A stretch of 64,000 nucleotides of DNA from Loripinus fragilis (GCA_964019695.1 OZ026515.1:134598549-134662548); one strand, 5' to 3'. Counted from the first letter of the stretch, positions 60,701 to 61,044 are shown. Notes: generated from the sequence alone by a model not told the origin. Program-made: numbers and translations.

Positions 60701-60771
60701 TCCTGTCTCAGTTGGACGAGATGTTGTGTCATCTGTACAAGTGTTTACACCATCTAGGCCCTGACGACTGA
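5136..60771 (+). CDS. SWT1: SWT1-like RNA endoribonuclease gene, 20 exons, 5' incomplete
   Basis: Twenty exons with AG/GT borders join in one frame to give 662 residues and a TGA stop. Residues about 59-204 form a PIN domain: VVIDTN (D64), IPWIVLQEL (E100), NDDIIL (D162/D163) and LLTND (D186) supply the four acidic metal-binding positions of the family. Residues about 295-662 form the helical C-terminal region, with LWKEIVYRKPPWTL running into HWIAVF across exons 11-13, which matches my memory of vertebrate SWT1. SWT1 family proteins are nuclear endonucleases that act in surveillance of faulty mRNPs near the nuclear pore (known from yeast Swt1). Vertebrate SWT1 is about 900 residues with a long disordered N-terminus, so roughly 200-300 residues and the start codon are missing here, most likely upstream of the window. 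Introns range from about 1.2 kb to 10.8 kb. The identification is from recognition, not a database search. Confidence 0.9.
5220..5530. repeat. Degenerate tandem cttgaaaataaagg repeats
   Basis: The motif cttgaaaataaagggc recurs at about 20-30 bp steps. The same family, as cttgaaaagtccttgaa, is at 17560-17970. The 125-codon reverse ORF over this stretch is low-complexity and not a gene. Confidence 0.6.
6205..6330. repeat. Palindromic element P (aaacagtttg arms)
   Basis: Begins ttaactctttgcctt. The arms tttgaacccagatcatg and gcctgatcgatccaaactg flank the loop, and gtcttctgctga precedes them, as in other copies. Confidence 0.6.
6434..6622 (+). mobile_element. SINE family A (tRNA-headed)
   Basis: The tRNA-like head has ggctcagtggtagagtg (box A) and ggttcgagcctc (box B). 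The body has a cttgagcaagacaca-like stretch (here cctttagcaatacaca), and the 3' end is gttgatgggacgtaaagaatcaaatcaa. The caagacac-containing body resembles the central domain of V-type SINEs (inference). Confidence 0.75.
6690..6872 (+). mobile_element. SINE family A with target duplication
   Basis: Head gtgcagtggtagagtgcttg, body, and tail gggacgtaaagaatcgaatc. It is flanked by atttacattata on both sides (about 12 bp), so the insertion borders are clear. Confidence 0.8.
6958..7035. repeat. Palindromic element P
   Basis: aaacagtatggaccta...gtcagactgc pairs with gcagtctgatctgggtccacactgttt around a taccagaggag loop. Confidence 0.75.
7132..7203 (+). CDS. SWT1: SWT1 exon 2 (24 residues)
   Basis: Acceptor gacag and donor AAA|gtgagt bound a 72-nt exon, phase 0 at both ends, encoding a charged stretch that includes ELQEFMKEQDYQQK. 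It is probably part of a helical or disordered linker before the PIN domain. No homologue is recognised for this stretch. Confidence 0.6.
7240..7507. repeat. MITE family M with internal duplication
   Basis: Terminal inverted repeats: attataaaattattttcatgc at the left and gcatgaaaagagttttataa at the right. An internal palindrome aacaattgttgg is followed by ggcattttaacatttatgag present twice in tandem (about 30 bp unit), unique to this copy. Confidence 0.8.
7651..7835 (+). mobile_element. SINE family A
   Basis: gagcacagtggtagagtgc head, ggttcgagcctcacc box B, tgtccttgagcaagacacat body and gggacataaagaatcag tail. It directly follows a fragment of MITE R (aaaggcactgatcaga). Confidence 0.75.
8312..9224. 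mobile_element. 913-bp DNA transposon, 16-bp perfect TIRs, 5-bp TSD
   Basis: Left end CAGAGTTGATTCTAGG and right end CCTAGAATCAACTCTG are exact reverse complements. CAGGA precedes the element at 8307-8311 and follows it at 9225-9229. The two flanks belong to one family B SINE head and body, which it splits. Inside are G-rich runs (8970-9130) and two opposing ORFs at 8497-8949 (-) and 8549-8812 (+) that I do not recognise. No transposase is visible. Superfamily unassigned; 5-bp duplications are less common than 8 or 2. Confidence 0.85.
9230..9440 (+). mobile_element. SINE family B, 3' part (split by the 913-bp element)
   Basis: ggatcagtcccacactttcttagagattgatg, then gttgtcagttacaagtg, aagtgtggttaggtgaactg, and gctgttgactgggacgtaaag. 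Its head remnant ctgatccagg lies left of 8312. Confidence 0.8.
9665..9730. repeat. Palindromic element P
   Basis: agatccagatcagacgcc and gcgtctgatctggctttcc arms around an acagaag loop. The arm sequence differs from other copies while pairing is kept. Confidence 0.7.
9905..9964 (+). CDS. SWT1: SWT1 exon 3 (20 residues, lead-in to PIN domain)
   Basis: Acceptor tatttcag and donor AGG|gtaaga bound a 60-nt phase-0 exon ending ...ASNSKKR. A basic run directly before the first PIN strand is also what I recall of vertebrate SWT1. Confidence 0.7.
10049..10250 (+). mobile_element. SINE family A, near full length
   Basis: gggagcgcagtggctcag head, gggttcgagctttacc box B, gtccttgagcaagacacatt body, and gttgatgggacgtaaagaat tail with an (aaac)n end. 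Confidence 0.8.
10328..11400. mobile_element. 1.1 kb 'cccccgg...ccgggggta' element with internal tandem units
   Basis: It starts atacccccggtacgaag and ends ccgccgggggtatgtgag. The internal unit with agatttctcagcaactactt, tctgaaatttggtacaaagc and ccacatattgcttatcagtc recurs at about 10428, 10586 and 10920, and diverges in between. (tgtttg)n lies near the left end. No coding capacity. Two other windows (50028-51130, 59211-60412) have the same layout with different internal units. Confidence 0.65.
11740..11977. repeat. MITE family R, full-length reference copy
   Basis: The ends are inverted: atatgggctacgacgtgag...cctgtcttcggg at the left and cccgaagacagg...ctcacgtcgagacccatat at the right. The interior has ctcagctacacagactagct and aataaaggtgctgatcaaac. 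Other copies: 4535, 41965, 46640, 62530, and the host of the minisatellite at 25563-30095. Confidence 0.8.
12044..12122 (+). CDS. SWT1: SWT1 exon 4, PIN domain first strand and first Asp
   Basis: A long pyrimidine tract and cag precede LYVVIDTNVIINDL. The D of VVIDTN is the first catalytic acid of the PIN fold. The exon ends ACAG|gtaaga in phase 1, leaving a G that joins GT of the next exon to give the conserved GFGK. The donor coincides with the end of a MITE (see 12120-12390). Confidence 0.92.
12120..12390. repeat. MITE overlapping the exon 4 splice donor, with internal tandem and inverted copies
   Basis: The left end aggtaagaaactgata...agagaatac and the right end gtattctctttatcagtttacc are inverted repeats. 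Internally, tgatatcaagtttaccaggc and catcgcgaggcttgccgag occur twice about 88 bp apart, then an inverted related copy (gccgagcctgatatcaaaag) follows. The left end includes the GT of the exon 4 donor. Confidence 0.7.
12391..13078. other. Intron stretch without recognised element
   Basis: Simple (ttac) runs near 12640 and A+T-rich sequence. I see no exon, tRNA or inverted-repeat element. Confidence 0.5.
13081..14005. mobile_element. About 925-bp element with 30-bp imperfect TIRs
   Basis: Left end gtaatgccaccatttcaccaaggattgattt and right end aaattaatccttggtgaaatgtgggtattac pair with few mismatches (each shown here only to identify the end; key shared core is tttcaccaaggatt). Inside are gagagctccagagggta-type short repeats (13615-13710), a perfect palindrome at 13788-13814 with gctactgtttttgaacatg, and runs of gatcgg. 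No target duplication identified. The 135-codon reverse ORF inside is unrecognised. Confidence 0.65.
14143..14391. mobile_element. TTAA-bounded hairpin element (family P, full)
   Basis: The ends ttaacccttaatgcgcc and ggtgctttaagggttaa are inverted with TTAA at both extremities. gtcgtctgct and agcagacgac form inner arms, and the central palindrome has acagtgtggacccagatta and ctgttctgggtccacgctgt. This shows what the isolated P palindromes elsewhere derive from. Confidence 0.8.
14388..14603. mobile_element. Second TTAA-bounded hairpin element, adjacent
   Basis: The ends ttaattctttgcctac and gtaggcaaagagttaa are inverted. The central palindrome has cagtttggacccagatcatg and cctgatctagagccaaactg. 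It shares its left TTAA with the preceding element. It is a distinct subfamily (TCTTTGCCTAC ends), also seen at 6205 and 48283. Confidence 0.8.
14675..14766 (+). CDS. SWT1: SWT1 exon 5, PIN domain second strand and catalytic Glu
   Basis: The exon follows tttaag and encodes GFGKLVLYIPWIVLQELDSL, then a Lys/Arg-rich helix. IPWIVLQEL with its Glu is the signature SWT1 uses at the second PIN acidic position. Donor CTG|gtaaga, phase 0. Confidence 0.93.
14841..15160 (+). mobile_element. SINE family B (tRNA-Cys-like head)
   Basis: The head gcatagcgcagtcggtaac, tgactgcagatccag (an anticodon-loop-like CTGCAGA as in tRNA-Cys) and gtgagttcgatcccggccc (box B) is followed by tagagattg-type body, gttgtcagttacaag, gtgtggttaggtgaactgac, gctgttgacttgggacgtaaag, and an A/C-rich tail. 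Confidence 0.8.
15630..15790. repeat. Hairpin family H, full copy
   Basis: Layout: ttaagagtgtgtaatgaaaa, attttcttattcaaaacatatg, hairpin gggtactcaaaagagac / ggttcttttgagcaccc, then tatgagtaagaaaacattt. This order is shared by copies at 23020, 31340 and 35085. Confidence 0.75.
16056..16346 (+). mobile_element. SINE family B with 13-bp target duplication
   Basis: gggcgacatagcgcagttgg head, gactgcagatccaggggtcg, and tail catatctgttgacggacataaag. AGTGCATTGAGCC lies on both sides, so the insertion split the right arm of the 15364 element. Confidence 0.85.
16474..16796 (+). mobile_element. SINE family B with target duplication
   Basis: Starts cgggccacgtagcacagttgg, ends gtaaagcaacaaaacaaag. acatgttaaaaaa precedes and follows it. 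Confidence 0.85.
16812..16885. repeat. Palindromic element P
   Basis: gaacagggaagacgcagatc and gatcagggtcttccctgttt form arms with agacttcttct / agaagcagtc inside. The outer arms here read agggaaga/tcttccct instead of agtgtgga/tccacact, a paired change. Confidence 0.75.
16955..17060 (+). mobile_element. SINE family A, 3' fragment
   Basis: acacatttatccttgcttag, ggttcaacccaggaagaccc, and gttgactgggacgtaaagat. The head is missing. Confidence 0.6.
17152..17250 (+). CDS. SWT1: SWT1 exon 6, PIN domain helix region
   Basis: The 99-nt exon is phase 0 at both ends. It encodes a basic helical stretch (NKANRGIKMLQNML...) between the Glu and the third acidic motif. Acceptor atttcag, donor GAG|gtaatt. 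Confidence 0.88.
17560..17970. repeat. Interspersed cttgaaaagtccttgaa repeat
   Basis: Same family as 5220-5880. It contains the palindrome tggtgcagcatatgctgcacca at 17759-17780 (shown in part) and ends with cttgaattttacacaaactt. Confidence 0.5.
18002..18083 (+). CDS. SWT1: SWT1 exon 7, PIN third acidic motif
   Basis: It encodes SQEAAREFKAECNDDIILMT; the NDD corresponds to the NDDRVL-type motif of the family. Donor AAATA|gtaagt, phase 1. The following intron holds the 3.0 kb Transib-like element starting 66 bp downstream. Confidence 0.9.
18860..18985. repeat. Inverted arms around a short insertion in the Transib-like element
   Basis: acttaagtgaagttttaaca and tgttaaaacttcacttaacg are inverted around about 55 bp, giving a hairpin with 20-bp arms. 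Confidence 0.6.
19695..19916 (-). pseudogene. Mariner-like transposase N-terminal fragment
   Basis: The reverse-strand reading has FTDGLTNLKRGYVGF, then SPGRPVEATAQEKIHELL and a following KTDRKSYLNEIS. The SGRP-(S/T/V)...EKI..L...R pattern is typical of the HTH region of mariner transposases. Only about 70 residues are open and the DDD catalytic domain is not seen. It is nested inside the 3.0 kb element, so it is either a later insertion or passenger sequence. Confidence 0.6.
21390..21430. repeat. Hairpin family H, left-arm fragment
   Basis: tatatgttttgggtgctcaa, agaacagtctcgaa; the second arm is missing. Confidence 0.55.
21519..21618. repeat. Hairpin element with GC-rich stem
   Basis: Outer arms agataaaggatgc / gaatcctttatct and inner arms ttaaaccgcgaggtgggc / gcccaccgagcggtttaa leave a 2-3 base loop around gta. 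Confidence 0.7.
22190..22400. repeat. Interspersed hairpin family Y
   Basis: gcaaaaggaattatatagga and tcctatttaaattccttttg are inverted. gagttatatccaaatctgtg and gttatcaaggaac follow. A second copy is at 63350-63500. Confidence 0.55.
22428..22513 (+). CDS. SWT1: SWT1 exon 8, PIN fourth acidic motif
   Basis: Acceptor tttctttacag. With the G-less phase-1 A of exon 7 it reads INLEVVLLTNDNNLINKALV. LLTND-N-L-NKA is the last strand/acid motif of the PIN fold. Donor AGG|gtaagt, phase 0, with a 448-bp MITE starting 24 bp downstream. Confidence 0.92.
22537..22984. mobile_element. 448-bp MITE, 30-bp TIRs, 3-bp TSD
   Basis: Left end GGCCAGttttttttTATTAG, then TTGATTTACG; the right end is the inverse, CGTAAATCAACTAATAAAAC then CTGGCC. 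TTG flanks both sides. A GGCC start with a 3-bp duplication would fit PIF/Harbinger (inference). A second copy is at 45688-46152. Begins 24 bp after the exon 8 donor. Confidence 0.8.
23020..23205. repeat. Hairpin family H, full copy
   Basis: The hairpin at 23085-23131 has gagtgctcgaaagaacc / ggttctttcaagcaccc arms, with the usual ttattaattttcttatttct left and gatggctaagaaaat right. The hAT-like element is inserted at its right end. Confidence 0.75.
24598..24735. repeat. Palindromic element P inside the hAT-like element
   Basis: gaatttagatctggcccaac and gttaggcctgactgagccca arms. A related copy lies 240 bp downstream. Confidence 0.6.
24838..24965. repeat. Palindromic element P, duplicate of the preceding copy
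   Basis: cagtatcaaatagtttgaat, gatctggccaaacattttgt and gcctgattgagtccaaacag. The shared flank with the 24598 copy (ggatatcag..., gtaacat..ttaatcta) shows a local segmental duplication. Confidence 0.65.
25563..25650 (-). repeat. MITE family R, end flanking the minisatellite (left)
   Basis: gagaaaacctgacttagttg and gaccagcctgctgatcagta match the right end of R read on the minus strand. The other end of the same element is at 29970-30095. Confidence 0.75.
25651..29969. repeat. 4.3 kb minisatellite, 27-bp unit, about 160 copies
   Basis: The unit is atcactgcctttgtta plus tatgttatctc (27 bp), with a t/a alternation in tttg/tatg and shorter 17-23 bp variants (e.g. tttgctatctcatcactgcc). Because 27 is a multiple of three, all three + frames stay open with 9-residue periods (ITAFVICYL, SLPLLYVIS, HHCLCYMLS). 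These are not genes. Higher-order repeats are visible: the aacactgcctttgttatatg block at 28110 and 28685, and the ttatgttatctcatgactgc block at about 26750, 27005, 27605 and 27755. A (ta)n interruption lies at 26285-26311. Confidence 0.95.
29970..30095 (-). repeat. MITE family R, end flanking the minisatellite (right)
   Basis: ctgaaaagtataataattta, gctagctagtctctgtaaag, cctgaagacaggttttctca: these match the left half of R in reverse complement. Confidence 0.75.
30110..30324. mobile_element. TTAA-type element of family P lacking the central palindrome
   Basis: The ends acccttaaagcgccac and gacgctttaagggttaa are inverted. gtcgtctgctgcagtc and gcagcagac are retained, but the acagtgtgg core is replaced by A+T-rich sequence. 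Ends 34 bp before exon 9. Confidence 0.75.
30358..30394 (+). CDS. SWT1: SWT1 exon 9 (37 nt micro-exon)
   Basis: A 37-nt exon reading DVLAGIKKLKEK, ending AAAG|gtttgt in phase 1, which joins exon 10 in frame. It sits 33 bp after a TTAA-bounded hairpin-family element. The short length makes it easy to miss, but phases on both sides require it. Confidence 0.8.
30477..30806 (+). mobile_element. SINE family B, full length with target duplication
   Basis: ccgggccgtgtagcgcagtc head; ctgactgcagatccagtgg; gcgagttcgatcccggcccg; tail gctgttgacatgggacgtaa and (caaaaa)n. caatgtgata flanks it. Confidence 0.85.
30815..31110 (+). mobile_element. SINE family B, back-to-back second copy
   Basis: Starts accgggcccgttagcgcagt immediately after the previous element's duplicated caatgtgata. 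It has ctgactgcagatccagggg and tail cagctgttgactgagacata. It lacks one of the two duplicated actgcagat segments in the head. Confidence 0.8.
31340..31510. repeat. Hairpin family H, full copy ending at exon 10
   Basis: Hairpin gtgctccaaagaacatctc / gagacagttcttttgagcac. The family's right end cccaaaacatttgcttaaat stops 41 bp before exon 10, so the element supplies part of the branch-point region. Confidence 0.7.
31551..31783 (+). CDS. SWT1: SWT1 exon 10, Ser/Pro-rich linker
   Basis: Acceptor ttctcatgcag, donor TTG|gtaagt. The 78 residues begin VPIPQSTDSN, are rich in Ser, Pro, Thr and Asn, and end in the acidic helix LLEEEKKYTVEQL. This is the expected disordered linker between the PIN domain and the C-terminal helical region. 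Confidence 0.85.
31845..32035. repeat. Palindromic element with ccctttnctccata ends
   Basis: ttaacccttttctccatag and tatggagtaaagggct are inverted ends. gaaaatattatggaaatgg-type inner arms (ttgaaaatattatgg / cataatattttcaaa) form the centre. Another copy at 59140-60540 is split by the 1.2 kb element. Confidence 0.65.
32855..33050. repeat. Interspersed repeat, also at 35325-35470 and 2490-2560
   Basis: ttttggtctgagcattcttc, tttgtgtatacgagaaatga and ggctctggtgagactgtgc recur in altered form at 35337 (ttttggtctgagtcatc). It ends just before exon 11. Confidence 0.45.
33055..33149 (+). CDS. SWT1: SWT1 exon 11, start of C-terminal helical region
   Basis: Acceptor attttacag. It encodes a helix ending GLGKVLQTEMELAYNDLW, which resembles the GLSSILETEMKIAF..LW segment of vertebrate SWT1 as I recall it. 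It ends CTCTG|gtaagt in phase 2. A 66-bp tandem array begins on this donor. Confidence 0.9.
33150..33915. repeat. 66-bp tandem array starting on the exon 11 donor, about 11.5 copies
   Basis: The unit (65-66 bp) contains ttggaagtgtcctcagtgtg, gtgataaattgtaaac and atatatgaatgtcag(a)atactgg. The first unit starts at the donor, ctctg|gtaagttggaag. Later units read ctggagtaatttggaag at the same place, so the array is built from the intron start. Variants (tggaaactat, cagatactgg) alternate in the last five copies, showing higher-order spread. Confidence 0.92.
34335..34425 (-). repeat. tRNA-like SINE head fragment
   Basis: The reverse complement reads gagcgcccagataactcagt, cggtagcatgtttagctctg and gttcgattctcgc, with box A/B-like spacing. 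No complete cloverleaf. Confidence 0.45.
34866..34928 (+). CDS. SWT1: SWT1 exon 12, KPPWTL motif
   Basis: It encodes KEIVYRKPPWTLTDILESLR with the family-typical KPPWTL, and ends in phase 2. Its donor gtaagtatag is present three times 28 bp apart (34929, 34957, 34985). Confidence 0.92.
34929..35012. repeat. Three tandem 28-bp copies carrying the exon 12 donor
   Basis: gtaagtatagcaatagataa plus gagggaaa is repeated at 34929, 34957 and 34985. Each copy begins with an identical consensus donor. Use of copies 2 or 3 would read TAA at once. Confidence 0.9.
35085..35270. repeat. Hairpin family H, inverted orientation
   Basis: Hairpin 35151-35197: gggtactctaaagaacc / ggttcttttgagtaccc around gtctcattgagac. 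It is flanked by taccc-side ttatgtttaaat and ttttggttgagaaataagaa. Both arms share gtac where other copies share gtgc/gcac. Confidence 0.8.
35575..35772 (+). mobile_element. SINE family B, 5'-truncated
   Basis: cccttccactgattcattc, gttacaagcgaatgtatgtg, tgaactgaccgtcccgacat, gctgttgactgggatgtaaa. No tRNA head. Confidence 0.75.
36095..36600. repeat. Interspersed family L, split by a TTAA insertion
   Basis: gatttttcaacaatgttgt-like start, gaccagcctgcgcatatgcg palindrome and aagcttaaaaagaggctgc right part. It is interrupted by 36221-36478. Other copies: 42180-42420, 42520-42780, 49600-49850. Confidence 0.75.
36221..36478. mobile_element. 258-bp TTAA-flanked MITE inside family L
   Basis: Left TTAA|aggcaggggagtgg and right ccccactcctgcct|TTAA: imperfectly inverted ends with TTAA on both sides. 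This is a piggyBac/Kolobok-type target site (inference). Confidence 0.7.
36645..36733 (+). CDS. SWT1: SWT1 exon 13, HWIAVF motif
   Basis: Acceptor tttttcttctag. It reads KHWIAVFNLVYQRSVQ and onward to FIHTK. It corresponds to the KHWLAVFGLV segment of vertebrate SWT1. Donor AAAG|gtaagt, phase 1. Confidence 0.92.
37338..37382 (+). mobile_element. SINE family A, head fragment
   Basis: ggagcacagtggctcagtgg followed by tagagtgcatgactcgagac, then unrelated sequence. Confidence 0.6.
37702..37765 (-). repeat. tRNA-like fragment
   Basis: The reverse complement has gtgtggcacagtggctagca, gactcaagagcc and gttcaaatctgcagtggga. Probably a SINE or pseudo-tRNA head; not a complete tRNA. Confidence 0.4.
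38208..38438. repeat. MITE family M, ending 17 bp before exon 14
   Basis: atcatgctcaactcaactga and cagttgagttgagcatgaaa inverted ends. The central palindrome is caacagctgttg. It supplies the sequence just before the exon 14 pyrimidine tract. Confidence 0.8.
38456..38531 (+). CDS. SWT1: SWT1 exon 14
   Basis: Acceptor ccttttcag lies about 18 bp after the end of a MITE copy. It encodes EYSMSELGVCAREASILLDH and ends AATAT|gtaagt in phase 2. Helical, no recognised motif. Confidence 0.82.
38678..38740. repeat. Palindromic element P
   Basis: cagggtggatcctgatcagc / gctgatctggatctacacag. Confidence 0.65.
38905..39065. mobile_element. About 130-bp foldback element in (ATA)n
   Basis: tataatagaaacttgatctg...gcgtacagtatc and gatacagtatgccagatcaa...ctattata are inverted, with a gatcacc/ggtgatc inner stem. 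ataataat flanks both sides. Confidence 0.75.
39228..39420. repeat. MITE family M, degraded copy
   Basis: catgctcaactcaacagagc left end, ttgaaatgccaacaat centre, agttttataccccggggctt right end. Confidence 0.65.
39516..39642 (+). CDS. SWT1: SWT1 exon 15
   Basis: Acceptor atacttgcag. It encodes YGNSLKEIRNSVYYIQTLCD and on to LENYLQTQ, phase 0 at the donor CAG|gttagg. The last 54 exonic bases plus the donor are present again directly downstream (39647-39704), where the frame would meet TGA. Confidence 0.85.
39589..39704. repeat. 58-bp duplication spanning the exon 15 donor
   Basis: Unit 1 (39589-39646) is the last 54 exonic bases plus gtta. Unit 2 (39647-39704) repeats ggagaaataagtgatcagaa through ccttcaatcacag|gtca with about 9 differences. 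Divergence suggests it is older than the exon 16 array. Confidence 0.88.
40803..40957. repeat. Foldback element with 22-bp arms
   Basis: catgcctgtttgtggtatag / tatactacaaacaggcatg, then cccctgg...ggacgacct / aggtcgtcc...ctcaggg, then atgcactattg / caatagtgcat: three successive stems. Confidence 0.75.
41114..41618. repeat. Four extra 124-bp copies of the exon 16 acceptor region
   Basis: Acceptors at 41122, 41246, 41370, 41494 and (functional) 41618 are spaced exactly 124 bp. Each copy holds 97 bases of coding sequence in frame, then gaggaaagctTAG. Copies differ by only a few bases (agttgtcc in copy 3, tctaaagag in copy 4), so the expansion is recent or homogenised. A weak donor CCT|gtgagg in copies 1-4 would define an 87-nt in-frame exon. 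Confidence 0.93.
41619..41908 (+). CDS. SWT1: SWT1 exon 16, Ser/Thr-rich linker then helix
   Basis: The longest exon (290 nt). It begins LSSRPQQTCDISVIN, runs through a Ser/Thr/Pro-rich stretch (VPSQPTSSSSTNTQSLPA), and ends in a helix LAAKKLQKIWQHIYTYW/C. The first 97 bases and acceptor are also present in four upstream tandem copies (41123-41618) that end in an in-frame TAG, so only this last copy gives a full exon. Confidence 0.86.
41965..42075. repeat. MITE family R, right half
   Basis: aataataaaggtgctgatca, gcgcctttgttgttcacaag, gggtttctcacgtcgaggcc. Begins 57 bp after exon 16. Confidence 0.7.
42180..42420. repeat. Interspersed family L
   Basis: agctgcaacatgagatttcc, accagcctgctcatacctgc, taaaatgaggctgcacaggc and aaatcacatgttgtggctca. 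Confidence 0.75.
42520..42782. repeat. Interspersed family L, second copy
   Basis: gagccgcagcacgagatttt, cctgcgcatacgcgcagtct and aaaaggaggctgcacaggct. The downstream flank (atggtttcttacaaaat, gtcttt, tcggcaatgg) is also duplicated with the previous copy, so this is a segmental duplication of about 380 bp. Confidence 0.78.
43278..43350. repeat. Palindromic element P
   Basis: gcaaacagagaaggccctga / tgtgtctgctctgtttcc and caggcagctctt / aagagctgcctta. Confidence 0.7.
43706..43822 (+). CDS. SWT1: SWT1 exon 17
   Basis: Acceptor tgttttcag, donor TTGT|gtaagt. It encodes DQMRKMLNTTIDEHALSTIE and on to LVPAAKEIRTAFVV, an amphipathic helical segment. Phase 2. Confidence 0.85.
43970..44164 (+). mobile_element. 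SINE family A with 13-bp target duplication
   Basis: gaggagcacggtggctcagt head, cgagcctcaccgacg, tacttgagcaagacaat, gactgggatgtaaagaatc tail. cttgtcaaaatag on the left and cttgtcagaatag on the right. Confidence 0.85.
44178..44238. repeat. Palindromic element P, short loop
   Basis: gcaaacagggaatgccctgg / ttgtgtctgccctgtttg. Confidence 0.6.
44255..44735 (+). pseudogene. 5'-truncated LINE: C-terminus of a non-LTR reverse transcriptase
   Basis: The frame 44291-44734 reads LQRNDRAMIRQICRIKPEDV, then ILRERRLHWFGHVERSSGAV, then GRPNLTWKKLTEKDCHEW. The R-R-L-x-W-F-G-H-V-x-R and G-R-P-x-x-x-W motifs are the conserved post-RT region of RTE/Jockey-like LINE ORF2 proteins. The reverse transcriptase and endonuclease parts are absent. 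The 3' end is a (gattat)n tail at 44712-44732, as expected of a LINE end. It keeps an open frame of 147 codons, so the insertion may be fairly young. Confidence 0.85.
45501..45600 (+). CDS. SWT1: SWT1 exon 18
   Basis: Acceptor tgtttttcag, donor AAT|gtaagt. It encodes VLSLPLSQLPGHMDKIGNLA and onward to FYTTLQLN. Helical, phase 0. A MITE with a 45-G run begins 88 bp downstream. Confidence 0.85.
45688..46152. mobile_element. MITE, second copy of the 448-bp family, with homopolymer G run
   Basis: GGCCAGattttttttattag left end and gtaaatcaaataataaaaa right end. The interior matches 22690-22960 (accaacagtctgtattaaat; aaaaatctggacaggacaat). About 45 consecutive G at 45740-45785 and a T run at 45823-45842 are absent from the first copy. 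Confidence 0.8.
46172..46243. repeat. Palindromic element P, near-perfect
   Basis: gcaaacagtgtagattcaga / tctggatctacactgtttgc with tgagatggctcatatgaacc (loop) and gccatctca-type pairing. 30-bp arms. Confidence 0.8.
46640..46850. repeat. MITE family R copy
   Basis: atatgggcctcttcgccaga, ctcctcagctacagcaactg, ataacataggcgttgatcag, cgaagaaaggttttctcgtg, caaggcccatat. Confidence 0.7.
46846..46905. repeat. Palindromic element P
   Basis: gatcctgatcagccagattt and aacttgctgatcaggatcca. It directly abuts the R copy. Confidence 0.65.
47400..47850. repeat. atcatggaaaa-type repeat with embedded palindrome
   Basis: caagctctgaaaatcatgga, ggaaaaatcatggaatttga and later tcgtggaaaatcatggaatt mark the two halves of one repeat separated by the palindrome at 47554-47638. 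Confidence 0.5.
47554..47638. repeat. Near-perfect 85-bp palindrome
   Basis: gaaaccaccagtagccagaa / ttctggttactggtagtttc and aactagctgtcagacacaca / tgtgtgtctgacagctagtt, with centre aaatttt. Only two mismatches in about 40-bp arms. Confidence 0.9.
48464..49402. mobile_element. About 0.94 kb TA-flanked element (Tc1/mariner/pogo-type ends)
   Basis: TACAGTTGACTCTC at the left and GAGAGTAGACTGTA at the right, with TA at both extremities. No transposase is open. The right 200 bp recurs at 58850-59050 (aattcattaatgtaatag, tcagtccctt/cagtccctggga). Confidence 0.75.
49600..49850. repeat. Interspersed family L, ending just before exon 19
   Basis: gagccacacttagatttcca, accagcctgcgcatacacag, taaaggaggctgcacaggct, tggaaatcacatgtcag. 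Confidence 0.75.
49861..49922 (+). CDS. SWT1: SWT1 exon 19
   Basis: Acceptor cttaattacag, donor CATAG|gtaaaa. It encodes DEDPPVDGESFLALFRNGKH, phase 2. The first base of exon 20 completes the Arg codon. Confidence 0.8.
50028..51130. mobile_element. 1.1 kb 'tatacccccgc...ggggggtat' element with four internal units
   Basis: It starts tatacccccgcaaactttgt and ends gtgcggggggtatctaataa. (cgtc)n runs at 50065-50165 include a duplicated gtagggggtatactgttttc. Units of about 165-190 bp, with ggccgatcaactcctaccac and acattgaacatatgcatgaa, begin near 50350, 50535, 50720 and 50885. No coding capacity. Confidence 0.75.
51246..52072. mobile_element. Element with ccagtaaagaa / ttctttattgg ends
   Basis: tacagtgtctccagtaaaga and gattctttattggagacggt (then tattggggaataaactgta) are inverted. 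A related fragment, cagtttatattccccaataa, lies at 49962-49995. Ends imperfect. Confidence 0.45.
52346..52533. mobile_element. 188-bp TA-flanked MITE
   Basis: TACAGTAAAACCTGTCTAAA left and TACACAGGTTTTACTGTA right, with gccactctcaaa / tttgagtggcc inner arms. A related 5'-truncated copy is at 61045-61230. Confidence 0.85.
52615..57845. mobile_element. 5.2 kb element with long inverted ends and repeated GTTACATATGTTAC motifs
   Basis: The left end ccccccctagggaattttgc, agacatatcctatcttg, tttaagagatgtttgcac is the inverse of the right end gtgcaatcatctcttaaaag, caagataggatatgtctgcg, aaattccctaggggggg. Internal sub-repeats of the end (gaattntgcagacatat...) recur at 53346, 53705 and inversely at 56390. 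The palindrome-like word gttacatatgttac or variants occurs at about 53267, 53628, 53812, 57178 and 57710. Small ORFs at 54524-54751 and 55691-55918 are not recognised, and no transposase could be assigned. It is flanked by pieces of hairpin family H on both sides. Confidence 0.75.
56675..56977 (-). mobile_element. SINE family B, inside the 5.2 kb element, head shortened
   Basis: The reverse complement gives gtctggctacagatgtgtgt, ctgactgcagatccaggggt, aagttcgatcccggcccggt, gctgttgacttgggacgtaa. cataagg flanks both ends, so it is a later insertion. Confidence 0.82.
58018..58145. repeat. MITE family M, partial
   Basis: aggttataaaacttttttca, tggtcaactcaaccgagcat, then ctcatgaatgttaaaatgcc; right end lost. 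Confidence 0.6.
58150..58800. repeat. Degenerate tandem repeat, unit about 125-130 bp
   Basis: The phrase ttgacccctggtttgggtt / aaaccatgggtctggtc / ctgacctttgggttagat, followed by caaaaggac/aggtcaaaac and gcatatcaaatta, recurs at about 58435-58740. The 116-codon ORF here follows the repeat and is not considered a gene. Confidence 0.45.
58850..59052. mobile_element. Right-end fragment of the 48464 element family
   Basis: aattcattaatgtaatagtt, ggatgtgttgaacttgattt, cagtccctgggagttagagg and gagagtgactgta. Confidence 0.6.
59140..60545. repeat. Palindromic ccctttactccata element, split by the next element
   Basis: ttaaccctttactccataat and gaaaatattatggaaaatgg before the insertion; attccatagtattttcaaat and gatgtcatgatctagaaata after it. 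Matches 31845-32035. Confidence 0.6.
59211..60412. mobile_element. 1.2 kb 'tataccccgcc...ggcggggta' element with six 151-bp units
   Basis: Starts tataccccgccactaaagtg, ends aggagtggcggggtattacg. (cgtc)n lies at 59267-59305. The word acagatatgttnnncatcaa starts at 59511, 59662, 59812, 59963, 60114 and 60265, giving a 150-151 bp period. No coding capacity. Confidence 0.85.
60684..60771 (+). CDS. SWT1: SWT1 exon 20, C-terminus and stop
   Basis: Acceptor ttttttgtttgcag. It encodes DSLNLFLSQLDEMLCHLYKC and ends HHLGPDD-TGA. It lies 10.8 kb beyond exon 19; the phase match and helical character support it. Confidence 0.82.
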
Positions 60772-60985
60772 TGAGGAGAGACTCAGACTTGAACAAACAG
60801 ATTGATCATTTCCGGTGAAATACACTTGACTGAGTTGTCAGATGCAGTATGATACCTCCTACTTCTGTTTGACTGAACAGCAGAGGCCCCAAATATACAA
60901 CATACTGTCAAACAGTTATGAACTGTTTAATGCTGAGTTATTGTCTACAAGTGAGGGAATAAAGATAACGTGAGATTAGACCAAT
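60772..60985 (+). promoter_or_regulatory. SWT1: SWT1 3' UTR and polyadenylation signal
   Basis: AATAAA lies at 60958-60963, about 187 bases after the stop. The cleavage point is inferred 15-25 bases further on. A copy of a mariner/pogo-type MITE begins about 60 bases later. Confidence 0.65.
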
Positions 60986-61044
60986 GGCATTGAATCATGT
61001 ATCTGATTTTAGAGACACCACTACAAATTTGATGTGACAATGGG